Positions 23,533 through 35,566 of a stretch of 64,000 nucleotides of DNA are shown piece after piece. Origin of the DNA: Aldrovandia affinis (lineage: Eukaryota; Chordata; Actinopteri; Notacanthiformes; Halosauridae); contig JAINUG010000005.1 in assembly GCA_029706075.1 (NCBI GenBank), forward strand, positions 4,081,001 to 4,145,000. The letters are read 5' to 3'. The notes under the pieces were generated by a model. That model was not told the origin of the DNA, made no database searches, and saw only the letters and a list, made by a program, of their open reading frames with translations. The position numbers and the translations under genes were made by a program. Positions within the stretch are counted from its first letter, which is position 1; every line of letters begins with the position of its first letter.

Positions 23533-24238
23533 AATACATAAATAATATTTTAATGAGACAGAGAAATTGAATTTGGTATTGTAATAGATGATGATTACAC
23601 TGGATCAGCCTAAAAAACTACCTATAGACTCCTACCAGTGAATTGATTCGAAGCAAGCAGCTAAGACATTATGCAAGAACAGATGGACTGTTCATATTGT
23701 GACTTCTAATGATTTTCACTGTATAGTGACATGGGGACCTATGCTGTGTAGAGAAAACACCACTCACATGTACCTATTACAATCTGATATCATTATGAAA
23801 ACATGTGTACAAACATTAAATGTCCCTCTTTGGGCTAAACTGAAGTCATGGACTGGCTTGAAACAGTTTATTTATTTTCAGTTTCTCCACCCACTGAATT
23901 GCAGTCAGATCATTTGTATTAGTCATACTAAATGAATGACTGACCAAATTGTATTCACTGCACTCAATCTCCAGGCTCAAGGCTGTTCACCTATGGAGCA
24001 GGGGATAGGACAGTATTGTTAGAAGTAGTCTCCATGCCATTGGTGGCTTGTGCATGAGTTACTTAACCACCTGTTGCTGGGCTGTGTTTTTATACCTGTT
24101 AAAGCTGAGCACTCACTGTCTTCAGATGTGCTTTAAACAGATACTATTCCCAGTTTTTTTTCTGTCAGTTTAGTAAGCAATATTAGTTAGATATAAATCA
24201 CTGTCAGTCAGTTTGTCCCATTCCCTGGTTCCCAGATA
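23533..24238. other. Non-coding stretch, nothing recognised
   Basis: AT-rich sequence between two Tc1-like elements. The 78-codon frame at 23699-23935 has no known motif. Confidence 0.5.
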
Positions 24239-24240
24239 TA

Positions 24241-25293
24241 CAATCAGTGGCCACTTTATTAGGTACACCTGTACACCTGCTCGTTAATTCCATTATCTAA
24301 TCAGCCAATCATGTGGCAGCAACTCAATGCATAAAAGCATGTAGACATGGTCAAGAGGTTCAGTTGTTGTTTAGACCAAAAATCTGAATGGGGAAGAAAT
24401 GTGACGAAGTGACTTTGACTGTCGGTGCCAGATAGGGTGGTGTGAATATCTCAGAAACTGATGATCTCATGGGTATAATTTAATGCACAACAGTCTCTAG
24501 AGTTTACAGAGAATGCTGCAAAAAACAAAAAAACTTCCAGTGAGCGGCAGTTCTGTGGGCGAAAACGCCTTGTTAATGAGAGAGGTCAGAGGAGAATGGC
24601 CAGGCTGGTTCAAGCTGACAGGAAGGCGACAGTAACTCAAATAATAATAGTGGTATGCAGAAGAACATCTCAGGCTCACCAAAACTGGACAGTTGGAAAT
24701 CTCGATTTCTGCTGCGACATGCAGATGGTAGGATCAGAATTTGGTGTAAACAACATGAATCCAGACATCCATCGTGCCTTGGGTCAACGGATCAGGCTGG
24801 TGGTGGTGGTGTAATGGTGTGGGGAATGTTTTCTTGGCACACATTAGGCTGCTTAATATTAGGCTGCTTTAAATGTCACAGCCTACCTGAGTTGTTGCTG
24901 ACCATGTGCATCCCTTTATAGCCACAGTCTACTCATCTTCTAATGGCTACTTCCAACAGGATATTGCACCATGTCACAAAGCACAAGTCATCTCAAGCTG
25001 GTTTCACGAACATGACAATGAGTTCAGTGTACTCCAATGGCCTCCACAGTCACCAGATGTCAGTCCAATAGAGCACCATTGGGATGTGGTGGAACGGGAG
25101 ATTCACAACATGAATGTGGAGCTGACAAAACTGCAGCAACTGCGTGATGCTATCATGTCAACATGGACCAGAATCTCTGAGGAATGTTTCCAACACCTTG
25201 TTGAATCCATGCCATGAAGAATTCAGGATGTTCTTGGGGCAAAGGGAGGTTCTAGAACTAGAAAGGTGTACCGAATAAAGTGGCCATTGAATG
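24241..25293 (+). mobile_element. Tc1-like transposon (CAGTGGCCACTTTATTAGG family), broken
   Basis: The ends pair as CAATCAGTGGCCACTTTATT and its partner before 25293, with TA on both sides. In the plus direction the transposase is visible in several frames: FLLRHADGRIRIW, then GGVMVWGMFSWHTLG; and from 24906 a clean 103-codon stretch with GYFQQDIAPCHKAQV and SPDVSPIEHHWDVV. The second Asp (QQD) and the Glu (PIEH) are present, but the WSDES-type segment with the first Asp is deleted before FLLRHADG, and several stops and shifts break the N-terminal half. Inactive. The terminal sequence is a familiar one in fish genomes. Confidence 0.93.
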
Positions 25294-25590
25294 TATAGTA
25301 GTATACAGTGCATATATTTGAGGAGCATGTACATCATAGTATGTGACCAGCTCCAGCCATTTTTTTGTTTTTGTAGTTTATTAATATACAGAGTAAGCGG
25401 TTCAAAATGATGTATCATGTACAGAAATCAGCCATTTTGATGAAGTTATGTTGATAAATGTTGATAAACTTGCAAAGCCACTTTTGAGAAAAGTCTCAAT
25501 AATTCTCACATAAAATCAAGTTACACAAAATGTGTATAATGTTCTACATATTCCATGTTTGGATATCTTTGGATTAAAAATATTATATAT

Positions 25591-25727
25591 ATGCCTTTTA
25601 TCCAAAGCAACTTACAGTAGTGAATGCATACATTTTTCAGTATATGTGGTCCCAGTGGGAATCAAACCCACAACCTAAGTGTTCCCAACGCCATGCTCTA
25701 CCTACTGAGCCACACAGAACCACTATA
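25591..25727 (-). mobile_element. tRNA-derived SINE fragment (family C), minus strand
   Basis: On the minus strand the head has a good A box (TGGCTCAGTAGGTAGAGC) and a B box GGTTTGATTCC, then CTGTAAGTTGCTTTGGATAA, again resembling the 3' tail of L2-type LINEs. The tRNA-like part is too diverged in its acceptor and anticodon arms to call a working tRNA gene. The element is short and its 3' end runs into AT-rich sequence. Confidence 0.65.
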
Positions 25728-26512
25728 TACAGTATGTATATACACCGATCAGCCACAACATTAAAGCCACTGACAGGTGAAGTGAATAACATTGATCATC
25801 TCATTACAATGGCACCTGTCAAGGGGTGGGATATATTAGGCAGCAAGTGAACAGTCAGTTCTTGAAGTTGATGTGTTGGAAGCAGGAAAAATGGGCAAGC
25901 ATAAGGATCTGAGCGACTTTGACAAGGGCCAAATTGTGATGGCTAAACAACTGGGTCAGAGCATCTCCAAAACGGCAGGTCTTGTGGGGCATTCCCGGTG
26001 TGCAGTGGTTAGTATCTACCAAAAGTGGTCCAAGGAAGGACAACCGGTGAACCGGCGACAGGGTCATGGGCTCATTGATGCTTGTGGGGAGCGAAGGCTA
26101 GCCCGTCTGGTCCGATCCCACAGAAGAGCAACTGTAGCACAAATTGCTGAAAAGGTTAATGCTGGCTATGATAGAAAGGTGTCAGAACACACAGTGCATC
26201 GCAGCTTGCTGCGTATGGGGCTGCGTAGCCGCAGACCGGTCAGAGTGCCCATGCTGGCCCCTGTCCACCGCCGAAAGCACCTACAATGGGCATTTGAGCA
26301 TCAGAACTGGACCATGGAGCAATGGAAGAAGGTCGGCTGGTCTGATGAATCACGTTTTCTTTTACATCATGTGGATGGCCAGGTGCGTGTGCGTCGTTTA
26401 CCTGGGGAAGAGATGGCACCAGGATGCACTATGGGAAGAAGGCAAGCCGGCGGAGGCAGTGTGATGCTCTGGGCAATGTTCTGCTGGGAAACCTTGGGTC
26501 CTGGCATTCATG

Positions 26513-27577
26513 TGTCATGGTTGTTCCCCAGACTCACCGCTGGGGGCGGTGTTGCGCCTTCCTTGTGGGAGGTGCACAGGTGGGGTTCAATTTGTAATCA
26601 CCCTCCTACTAAACCCGCACCTGGTGTTTGATCGGGGGAAATCGTAAGCCATCTTTGCGATCTAGTCGGTAAGGTAGTTGTGTATTTTTAAAGGCGTAAC
26701 ATAAAGACGTACTTTAGAAAAGACTCTTTCTGTCCGAAACCAACTTCAAATAAGAACATCTTTATTTGTACCTTCAATAGGAACCTTGCTTTCTAATAGG
26801 AGCTTCCGTTTGGTTTCTTTTGTTCAGTCGGTTTGACCGTGTTAGGTAGTTGTGTCTTTTTAAAGACGTGACATAAAAGACTTACTTTAGAAAAGACCCT
26901 TTCTGTCCGAAACCATCTTAAAATAAGAACATCTTTATTTGTACCTTCAATAGGAACCTTGCTCTCTAATAGGAGCTTCCGTTTGGTTTCTTTTGTTCAG
27001 TCGGTTCGACTGTGTTAGGTAGTTGTGTCTTTTTAAAGATGTCACATAAAGACTTTCTTTAGAAAAGACTCTTTCTGTCCGAAACCATCTTCTATTAAGA
27101 ACATCTTTAGTTGTACCTTCAATAGGAACCTTGCTCTCTAATAGGAGCTTCCGTTTGGTTTCTTTTGTTCAGTCGGTTCGACTGTGTTTTGGGTTACATA
27201 CATGGCTTTCCTAGCCCTTTTCTCATTTTCGGACACTCGGTGTCTTTGGTTTAGTTGTTTGTTTTTTCTATTACCATTTGGTAATCCGGTGGAGTATTTC
27301 CACCACTGTGTGTTTTGTTTTCTGAGAAGAAATATTATAAGGTATTTTGTTTGCAGGGTGTTTTGCTACCCTCACCTTATTAACTCTGCGGAGTTCTTCA
27401 TTTCTTTTGTTTTGTCAGTGTGACCCTCACCCTGATATTTTCTGTTCCTTCCTTTTGTTCGTCTCTTCTCTAATTCTCAGTTTATCAGAGCTAGTGGTTA
27501 GACTGTAGGACAGTACAGTTTAACTTATTGATCCCCTGGGGTTCTGCGAGTGGTGCCTATCACCATCCACCCTCACA
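26513..27577. mobile_element. Solo LTR (gypsy-type) inside the Tc1 transposase
   Basis: A 1065-bp segment begins TGTCATGGTTGTTCCCC and ends CCACCCTCACA, flanked by TCATG on both sides (26508-26512 and 27578-27582). Removing it rejoins the Tc1 reading frame exactly (GIHV to DVTL). No gag or pol is present, so it is a solo LTR. Both termini match the solo LTR at 7701-8456. The centre consists of three tandem copies of a 172-bp unit. Confidence 0.93.
26673..27189. repeat. Three 172-bp tandem repeats within the solo LTR
   Basis: Units begin GGTAGTTGTGT at 26673, 26845 and 27018. Each contains TTAGAAAAGACTCTTTCTGT and TCTAATAGGAGCTTCCGTTT. The copies differ at only a few positions. Tandem duplications in LTR U3 regions are often enhancer repeats; that role is inferred here. 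Confidence 0.95.
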
Positions 27578-27987
27578 TCATGTGGATGTTACTTTGACAC
27601 GTACCACCTACCTAAACATTGTTGCAGACCAAGTACACCCCTTCATGGCAATGGTATTCCCTGATGGCAGTGGCCTCTTTCAGCAGGATAATGCGCCCTG
27701 CCACACTGCAAAAATTGTTCAGGAATGGTTTGAGTTCAAGGTGTTGACTTGGCCTCCAAATTCCCCAGATCTCAATCCGATCAAGCATCTGTTGGATGTG
27801 CTGGACCAACAAGTCCGATCCATGGAGGCATCACCTCGCAACTTACAGGACTTAAAGGATCTGCTGCTAACGTCTTGGTGCCAGATACCACAGGACGCCT
27901 TCAGACGGGTCAGAGCTGTTTTGTTGGCACGAGGGGGACCTACACAATATTAGGCAGGTGGTTTTAATGTTGTGGCTGATCGGTGTA

Positions 27988-28600
27988 CATATATAATAAT
28001 ATATATATCATCTTAAAATCAATCTTTGCTCAATTGTTTTGATTGTGAGAGATAGCTTGCTGTTTGATTTTATTTTTTGCAAAGGGTTTTCCATTTCTTG
28101 AACTGACTTACTTCCATTGTGCAGTCATTGTCAAACATTAACAGTATTCCATTCCCTATTGTGCTATAATAACAACAACTGTTCACCATTCAATACCTTA
28201 AAATAGTCAGACTGCTACCCTGTTCACCCCCATTAAGCCTAAGGCCCATCCCTGCCTTGAAGCACAACATGCTAGCTAGGGACCTATTGGGAAAAAAGTA
28301 TTGCATCTACGAAAACTGCAATTGGCACAGGGAACATTTCATATTCAAATTTGATCAGTTATGTTCACATTTTTGTGGTAACCTTGTTATAGAATGACAC
28401 TATCCTTAGTCAGCTATTGTACACAACTTTATTCTCCTTAAGTTGTTGTTACTAATCGCTAGCACTCCACTGCTCCTCCCCATTAGCAGTCAACAAAGCA
28501 AATATATAAAAAAGCAAATATCTTTTTTTGCTGAATTGTGTGTAGGAGGTATGTGCAAATGAAAGCATCTGGATTCCTCATTACACAACATGAAAATACA
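27988..28600. other. Non-coding stretch, nothing recognised
   Basis: AT-rich sequence with no recognised repeat or gene. Confidence 0.5.
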
Positions 28601-29013
28601 ACCACTTCAACTCCAGTGCCAGAGATTCAGCTGAATACAGGTAACTACCAAAATGAAGAAAATCACAAGTTGTTGGAACTCTATTTTGGTGATGCAACAT
28701 CATTCTTCCACAAGAAATTCCATCATTTGATGTGTCAGTGTTCAAATCTGCTGAATGAGATGGCCATGGCATATGATTTACATCATTGTTATGCTCATCA
28801 AACCATTCAGTGACCACTCGTGCCCTATTGATGGGGGCATTGGATGAGATCACTCCCATCAGGATAGAAATGCTTCACCATAGGTTTAAGGTGATCGCTC
28901 AGAATGGCTTTGTATTTATTGGCATTTACCTTGTCTTCTAAGAGGTTGAGTGGACCTAAATCATGCCAGGAAAAAACACCCCACACCATAACATAGCTGC
29001 TAGTATCCCTCAT
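28601..29013 (-). pseudogene. Tc1-like transposase fragment, minus strand
   Basis: The minus strand reads VMVWGVFSWHDLGPLNLLED, VNANKYKAILSDHLKPMVKH and FYPDGSDL in one frame, then in another NAPINRARVVTEWFDEHNND. This is the catalytic half of a Tc1-like transposase. The same family occurs at 33330-34150 and 36775-37035. Frameshifts and the absence of terminal repeats show it is a dead fragment. Confidence 0.85.
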
Positions 29014-29579
29014 TTACTTCAGTTTTTCCTTTATTTTGGCAGTCATCTGTATGTCCAGACAAGAATTATGGAACTTCAATGGTCATTGCACTCTTGTTAG
29101 CCATTCTATAAATAGAAAAAATCCTTACCCATCAAAGTTATGCCTGAGCTGTGATGGGAACCATGACAACATCAGCGTTATGTCACATAAGACATTAATT
29201 ACACTGAAAGAGATCCTTTTCTTAGACTTTATTCATTATAGAAATAGGATCAATGGCAGTAAGCTGTCATCTGGACAAATGTATAATTCACTTGTATTGC
29301 ATAATTAGAAATAAATAATTATATATTTGAATGTGGTAATCAAACTGTTATATCCTCAGAGACTTTCTATATTAATCCATTGCACAGCATTTGTCAATTA
29401 TAATGATGCTAATAACTTTCATTTACAGTATATGGTGCTTTTCATCTGAGCAACTGCATGCACATGTATGATATATTTATATTTTGACTCTCATCCAATG
29501 AGCTCAAAGAGCTTTACTGTGAGTAGATAAGTCACCACATCCACTGCCAACCTGTTGCACCCACCTTAATATCGTATTC
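29014..29579. other. Non-coding stretch, nothing recognised
   Basis: No known motif is visible, including in the 90-codon frame at 29036-29308. Confidence 0.45.
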
Positions 29580-29581
29580 TA

Positions 29582-30409
29582 CATTCAACTCCAAAATTAT
29601 TCACACCCTTGTTAAACATGAGCAAAAAGGGCTGTATAAAATAAACAATACAGGCAATGAGCTATATTGTATTCTCCAAAAAAAATAAAGTATGTTATTT
29701 TATACTAACAACTTGCACAGAGAAAAATATTTTGTTTAACAAGCAATATTAAAATATGTCGAAAAGATGTGTCAAATTTTCAATTGTTCACAATGTTGGC
29801 AATTGTTCTAAGTGCAAGTTGCCCACTGCAGCCTGGGTTCGATCCCCAGCTGCACCAGCCAGGCTCTGGCCGGGAGTCCCATTTGGGCATGGTGATTAGC
29901 TGTCTGCCCCCAGGGGGAGGGAAGCCAGCATGACCTTGCTATGTGCCAAAGTGGCTCTGTGTGTCAGAGCTACAGTTGATGGGTTGGTGAGTTCTGTCTG
30001 AGAGCAGATGATTCTTTGTCACTGCTGGTCCCAGAGTTGAAACGGCGAGCTCATAGTACGGCTCACTGAACATCCATGAACGTTCGGCAGCATAACGGAG
30101 GGAGAGAAGGGGAATGACATGTAGTATAATGTGTGGATCACCACTACTGCCAGCGGCATCACAGCATCATAATTCCGATGTCAAACCAACCACTGGTGTT
30201 CATGGTCAAAAAGCTCAATTGACCATGCTCAATTAACCTCTCATCTGACCCATAACACCCAGTTTCAATCAGAGTCTGGCATTGTAATATAATTTAATTT
30301 AATTTTATGAGTATAATTTCCACATTTGTTTGAGCATACAATATAGCTCATTACCTGTATTGTATTGTATCATCTTTATCAAGGGTGTGAATCATTTTGG
30401 AGTTGACTG
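29582..30409. mobile_element. Non-autonomous Tc1-like element carrying a SINE piece
   Basis: Between TA dinucleotides, the left end (CAACTCCAAAATTATTCACA) and the right end at 30409 form inverted repeats of about 85 bp, including the AGCTATATTG and CAATACAGG blocks. No transposase is visible. The interior contains a diverged SINE family B segment. A solo end of a similar element is at 17636. Confidence 0.85.
29819..30100 (+). mobile_element. Diverged SINE family B segment
   Basis: GGGTTCGATCC-type B box, then GGCTCTGGCCGGGAGTCCCA and GCTGTCTGCCCCCAGGGGGA, matching the SINE at 21324. The A-box end is degraded. The following 160 bp are not shared with the shorter copy at 21324. Confidence 0.65.
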
Positions 30410-30411
30410 TA

Positions 30412-32035
30412 TGTGCAAATCGCCAGGAACAGATTGATAATGTGACCTAGGCTTAACAACATTCATCTTTATGATGAGCGCCATAGGAAATGTAATGATT
30501 ATTCAGGACCTAAACTAAAAGATGTACCCCCTACAATATAGTGCTCCTAATACTATGCTGTGGGCATGTTCTTTTCCCTCCTGTCCTATAATGCCACCCC
30601 GAGCAGCAACCCTCAACTTTATTTTCAGTTAGCTTTGTTTTCCCACAATTTCCCTCAAAGTTTATTCTGCTTCTAGACTGAAGCAAAAATCCACATATTA
30701 TATATGATATCGTACTATACCAAAGTTATTATAGTTTTGTGTTTTGTCATTCTTTTTATTTATTTTTTCTTCTTTTTTTTCTCATTTAAAATTAAGGTTA
30801 GTTTTAGCTTTTCTGTACCCTTCCATTCTACACCCCAGGAGAAAACTGGATTTACCAACAGTTTCTCTTTTCCAAAACCCCATTTTCAGAACGCAAATGT
30901 GTGTCTTACTACGGGGTGGTAAGTTGGTTACAAAATCATACAGTTTGCCAAAGTGTACTTCCACTTAGCTAACAAAAGACTGTACATTCTCTTTTATTGT
31001 TTCAAAATAGATGTCACCCCTTTGACAGGGAAAAAATTAGCACAACGGCCTATAAATTAAAATAATACTAAGCTTCATCTGTCTCCAAAAACTCATTAAT
31101 AAAGGCTTATAAAGTATAACTACAAAACAGGTGGCATTATAGGCTTTGTTGCAATATCAATTTCATGAGATGGATGAAAAAAATTGACAGTTTATCAATC
31201 ATGTTCAAGCCTCAGGAGAACCGCACAGTGCTATTGCGCATTTTGATGCAATACGTTGAAGTCATTTGAAAGTGAGCATTCTCAGCTAGAGGAGAAGATA
31301 TGTAAAGCAACACAAATGGCAACCTGTAATATTGCTATTTTCTGTGAAAACTTTGTGCCAGTTTTAGCTGTTTCTGGGTCAATTTATGCCACTGCAGAAA
31401 GTGAGATCTGCAGGAAATTCCCCAGAATGTCCCATCTCTATCTTCTGTCAAGCCCGGCACAATCTTATGGCAAAACAATCTTCCACAGAACAGATCTGTG
31501 AATGTTATCTAAATTTTTTAAATAAATCTTAGCTGTTTAGTTTTGAGTTCTAGTATCATCATGCACAATCGGTTCATTAACTAGGTTTCTAACTTTAGGA
31601 TGTCTCATTCAAATAAAGTTAGGTGACGTCATAAAAGTCCTACAGTTTAGGAAAGCCAATAGTATTGGAAAAGACAACTGACTGGTCTAAATGTGCAACA
31701 TAAGTTTGAATGAAGTAGAGTAAAACTAAACTAAGTATAACAACGCATGTTTTACAACAACGCATGTTTTACAATGCATGTTTTGATTTAGACTTTATCA
31801 TTCATGTAGTGCAACGTAGGAGCGGTTTGATGGCGTGAAGCTAGCCTGGTATGTGCTACACTACCAAGTAGAAGGTAAAAGGCAAACTTGCCTTTTTAAT
31901 CATGTGCAGTAATGTTGGGGTGAGCGCTGTATAATTGACAATGGGTTTTAATTTTAGTTTCTCTACTGCGGCCGCCTAGCAGGAGGGATTTTTTTGTGCC
32001 AGCAAATTTGGAGGTAATTATGTAGTTGAATTATT
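30412..32035. other. Non-coding stretch, nothing recognised
   Basis: Contains a T-rich run at 30755-30785. Frames at 30704-30968 and 31256-31501 overlap low-complexity or lack known motifs. Confidence 0.45.
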
Positions 32036-32212
32036 AAAGGAAATGTTTATAAACTGTATTGGTTATTTTTAAAGTAAATGTGTATAAAATGTAATTGTCA
32101 TTTTTTAAAGGAAATGTTTATACATTGTAATTGTCATTTTTTAAAGGAAATGTTTATAAATTGTATTTGTCATTTTTAAAGGAAAGATGTATAAAATGTA
32201 TTTATCATTATG
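32036..32212. repeat. Five ~36-bp tandem repeats
   Basis: The motif AAAGGAAATGTTTATAAA recurs at about 32036, 32071, 32107, 32143 and 32178, each followed by a TTGTCATTTTT-like spacer. Confidence 0.9.
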
Positions 32213-32569
32213 CTTAGCAGCAAACCTGCTCACACTGGCCTTCACGGCAGTCTATGGGGAGTCCTGATTTTTATATCAGGTAGGCAAATAAATATGTATT
32301 GTGGTTTCTTACAAAGTTCTAATGATGTAAGAGGCATGAAGCTGAAAATGTCCCTGTCTTTTGGTTCAGGAGTGTGTTGTGTAACCACTATTTTTCCTAC
32401 GGTCAATATAACCACTGTAAAGAGTTGCCTAGAGCCTATGTTTGTGTCAAACCACCTTCATGAACTATAGGATATATATTTATTTTTTTACCTAGAGGCA
32501 GGGCTTATTCTGTCAGTTGTGGGCGGGGCCTCTGGGGGTGGCCCTAGTGTGTCATATTTACTCACCTTT

Positions 32570-32757
32570 TAGTGTGTAGCAAATCACTCATTGTGACCCA
32601 CATTTTGATGTGCAGTGAAATATTGAGTGAACTCCACCTTATAGTAATTGGGGTATTCCCCTTATAGTGTGTGCTGAATTACCCCTTGTGATCCATAGCT
32701 TGATATGTAGTGAAATACTAAGTGAGCCCCACTTTATAGTGTTTGAGCACCATCATA
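32570..32757. repeat. Two imperfect 94-bp tandem units
   Basis: Both units (from 32570 and 32664) start TAGTGTGTG/A and contain TGAAATA-T/C-TGAGTGAACTCC-like text then TTATAGT. They differ at roughly a quarter of positions, so the duplication is old. Confidence 0.75.
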
Positions 32758-33329
32758 TACAGTTTGTACATCACTGTACTGTGTGAAGCGCATTACTTGG
32801 GTCCCTTTCAGACAGCCCAGTCCACACTGACTCCTCTCCCCTTTTGCCCCTACCTTAGCGCCCCCCTCTGGGAGGCTCCTTATTTATTTTGGGTTATTAT
32901 TTCATGTATTATTTTCTGTCCTGCCCTAGGTTAACTTGTGTCCATTTGACAGTTGTACTGGTTGCTGCTATTTATTATTTTTAATAACTTGATCTCTAAA
33001 CAAAAATAAATTGCATCTATTTTTGTATACAGTCTTTATCATTCATTCAGTTGAATACCCTGTAGCGGGGAAGTGTTTTTATCCTGAGGCACACAGTCAC
33101 CAGTTAGCGGGTGACTATGCCACTCCCCCATATAGGAGAGTGGCATAGTCCTTCGTAAAGTAAGCCCTAGGCTAGTGGGTGTTACATGTATAATAAAGAA
33201 GTTCAGTAAAATTTAGAATAGTTTCACAAAATTGGTGTGAAATGATCCATACAAATGTCCAGTATTCAGAAATTCTTTCATAATAAATGAATTCCATGAC
33301 AAATATATACAAATATGCAGGTAACAGTC
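32758..33329. other. Non-coding stretch with a hairpin, LTR-like text
   Basis: No frame is recognised. AATAAA-type signals near 33006 and the segment TGTAGCGGGG to GTGTTACA (33061-33187) vaguely resemble a small retroelement end or MITE, but no partner or target duplication was found. Confidence 0.35.
33113..33150. repeat. Perfect 13-bp hairpin
   Basis: GACTATGCCACTC and its exact reverse complement flank a 12-nt spacer. Confidence 0.9.
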
Positions 33330-34150
33330 AGAATACAGGAAACACTTTAGTAAATGAGGGATAAAAAGTACAGTATATTAAAAGCAGATGCTTCTATGCA
33401 GGTGTGGTTCCTGAGTTGATTCAGCAATTACCATCACATCATGCTTAGGGTAATGTATAGAACTGCTGAGCAGGCCCAGTTGTCCATTATTTGGCTACCA
33501 TTGCTAGAAGAATAAATCTCAGTGGCTTTGAAAGAGGGATAATTGTTGGGACACGTTTGTCTCGAGCTTTAGTGATGAAGAGTGCTCAACTTGCTGATGT
33601 TTCACAAAAATGCATGTTTGTGAGTAAAGTGGTACAAAGAACACAGGCAGTGGTCTACTGAGCAGTGGAAAAAAGTCATATAGTCTGATGAGTCATCCTT
33701 CACCCTGTTCTCAACAAGTGGATGAGTGCATGTGTGGCACATGCCAAATTAAACCTACAGGCCCGAGTGATTTTTTCTCATAATGAAGGGTTCTGGTGGC
33801 TCTGTTATGGTATGGGGTGCAAGTGGCATAGTTTAGGTCCACTCAACCCCTTAGAAGGCAAGGTAAACGCCAATAAATACAATAAGGCCATTCTGAGTGA
33901 TCACCTTCATCCTATGGTGAAGCATTTCTATCCTGATGGGAGTGGTCTCTTCTAGGATGATAATGCCCCCATCCACAGGGCACAAGTGGTCACTGAATGG
34001 TTTTATGAGCATGAACATGACATGACATACACTATATGCCATATCCTTCTCAGTCAACCAAATTGAACACTTATGGAAGATTCTGGAAAGGCACATGAGA
34101 CAGTATGCGATCTGTGGGATAGTAGAAGGTATGCAATTACCATACATAAC
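33330..34150 (+). pseudogene. Tc1-like transposon remnant, plus strand
   Basis: The 5' part matches the fragment at 36775 (CTCAACTTGCTGATGTTT and surrounding text). The catalytic part reads WGASGI-like text, then LGPLNPLEGKVNANKY, SDHLHPMVKHFYPDGSGLF, a stop, and DDNAPIHRAQVVTEWFYEHE. The second catalytic Asp is visible; the Glu motif region is badly decayed. Terminal repeats are not convincing. Same family as 28601-29013. Inactive. Confidence 0.82.
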
Positions 34151-35558
34151 TAGTCATAACAGGTTTTGAGAATTACTTATCAACATGATGTCACGAAACC
34201 TGCATGTAATATTGCCATTATCCCTCAGGCTGAAATAAATGCTATAATCAGTAGTGACTGTGACCACCAATGTAAAATGCCTGGTGAATCATTTCATTTC
34301 TGTCTACATTACTCACTGATGCTACATCCAGTTGTACCAAAACTGGTGTCCACTCAAAAATAAACTGCAGCTTATTCCAGTCATTAACTTTGGTTTACAT
34401 GAAAACCAACTGAAGTGATACCTACCCAGTAAACATGATGCAGTTTGCCCAATTGGTGATTTTTCATTAGCTCGATGGCAACCCAAAGTGCCAAAAACAA
34501 TGCTCCAATATTGGTCACCAACAAAGAGCCAACAAAAAGCATTCCAAACTGGCCATTACTGTGGTTTTATCATTAGCAAACAAAAATGTGACACATTTTG
34601 GGGCTGTTCTAATCAATCTCTGACCAACACAGACTGCTGATTGATAGTCACATATTTGGTCATTATTCTCATTAATCATTTAATTTAATCTTCAAGCAAG
34701 TGAACATCTGTGCAGGTGTGGGGAAGCTATCAAAATTAAGTCAAATGCAAATTTGCAATTGGGCAACATTAGGAATAAGAGTTATCTACATAGTCACTGC
34801 TAATCATTACCTGCATCAGTAAACTCAGAGCAAACTGGCAGATTTCCACAATCAGATTAATAGTTTTTAACCGAAAGTACATGGGCATGAGCACTGACAA
34901 ATTACTTCTGAATAAACCATCTTTGTCAATTATTTTAGTTTTCATCTGCAATGTAGTATTCTATCTGCTGCTTATATAGTCAAATTATTTAGAGTTTTCC
35001 CTCAAAATCAAATACGTTATTGGATGAGAGTTTAGCTGAAAACAGCATGCCTCCAAAGCTGTTGGAAGATTAAAGATAATCATTTCAAAGTTGTACTGGC
35101 TTGTTAACGCCAATATTTTCACTTTTAATGAATCACCATCTCACTTGGCCTTCTGGTCACAGCAGTTACAGGGCTTAAACTGTAGGCCTAATTTTCAACT
35201 GTCTTCATCTTCGTGTTGTGGTCCAGAACAGTGACAAGTCGTCTTCCACCTGCCATCAGCCACTCTATAAGCACTTTACATGGGCAAAGAAAAAGTATAA
35301 TTTGTGCAATATAGTTGTCAGCTGCAGGCTATTTACTGTAGCTTAAAGTACAAAAGACACAAGGGGTGAAGAAAGAACAGAAAGTGAAATAAGCTAAGTA
35401 TGTGTATTTGTATTGCACAAAAACCCCACATATTTTGCTTTTGTACCGTAATATTTCACATTGAGCACTGTGTGTGTTAGAAGAGAGAGTAAAGAAGAAG
35501 AAATATGCATGTACGTGCACTTGCATACTTTTGCTGGAATGTATAACATGCTGTTGTT
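34151..35558. other. Non-coding stretch, nothing recognised
   Basis: AT-rich sequence without a recognisable repeat or gene. Overlapping frames at 35329-35745 on both strands extend into the hAT MITE and are chance. Confidence 0.5.
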
Positions 35559-35566
35559 CCCTACAG

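Larger units (their letters stand above)
25743..27985 (+). mobile_element. Tc1-like transposon split by a solo LTR
   Basis: Ends CACCGATCAGCCACAACATT and its inverted partner lie between TA dinucleotides (25741-25742, 27986-27987). The transposase starts near 25888 ([16 protein letters not shown]) and is open for over 200 codons: helix-turn-helix, the [14 protein letters not shown] segment, first catalytic Asp in [11 protein letters not shown], and up to [11 protein letters not shown]. There a 1065-bp LTR with its 5-bp duplication intervenes. Reading resumes at DVTLTRTTYLNIVADQVHPF, the second Asp in FQQDNAPCH, then SPDLNPIKHLLDVL, where Lys replaces the catalytic Glu. A short deletion lies near the C-terminus (after DAFRR). 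Inactive through substitution and insertion, but the body is otherwise well preserved. Confidence 0.95.

Noticed and set aside
25640-25725. Possible tRNA gene on the minus strand
   Set aside because: A and B boxes are present, but the stems are poorly paired and a LINE-type tail follows, so it is a SINE head.
26673-27189. CRISPR-like regular repeats
   Set aside because: The units are long, contiguous and without spacers, and lie within an LTR; these are ordinary tandem repeats in a eukaryote.
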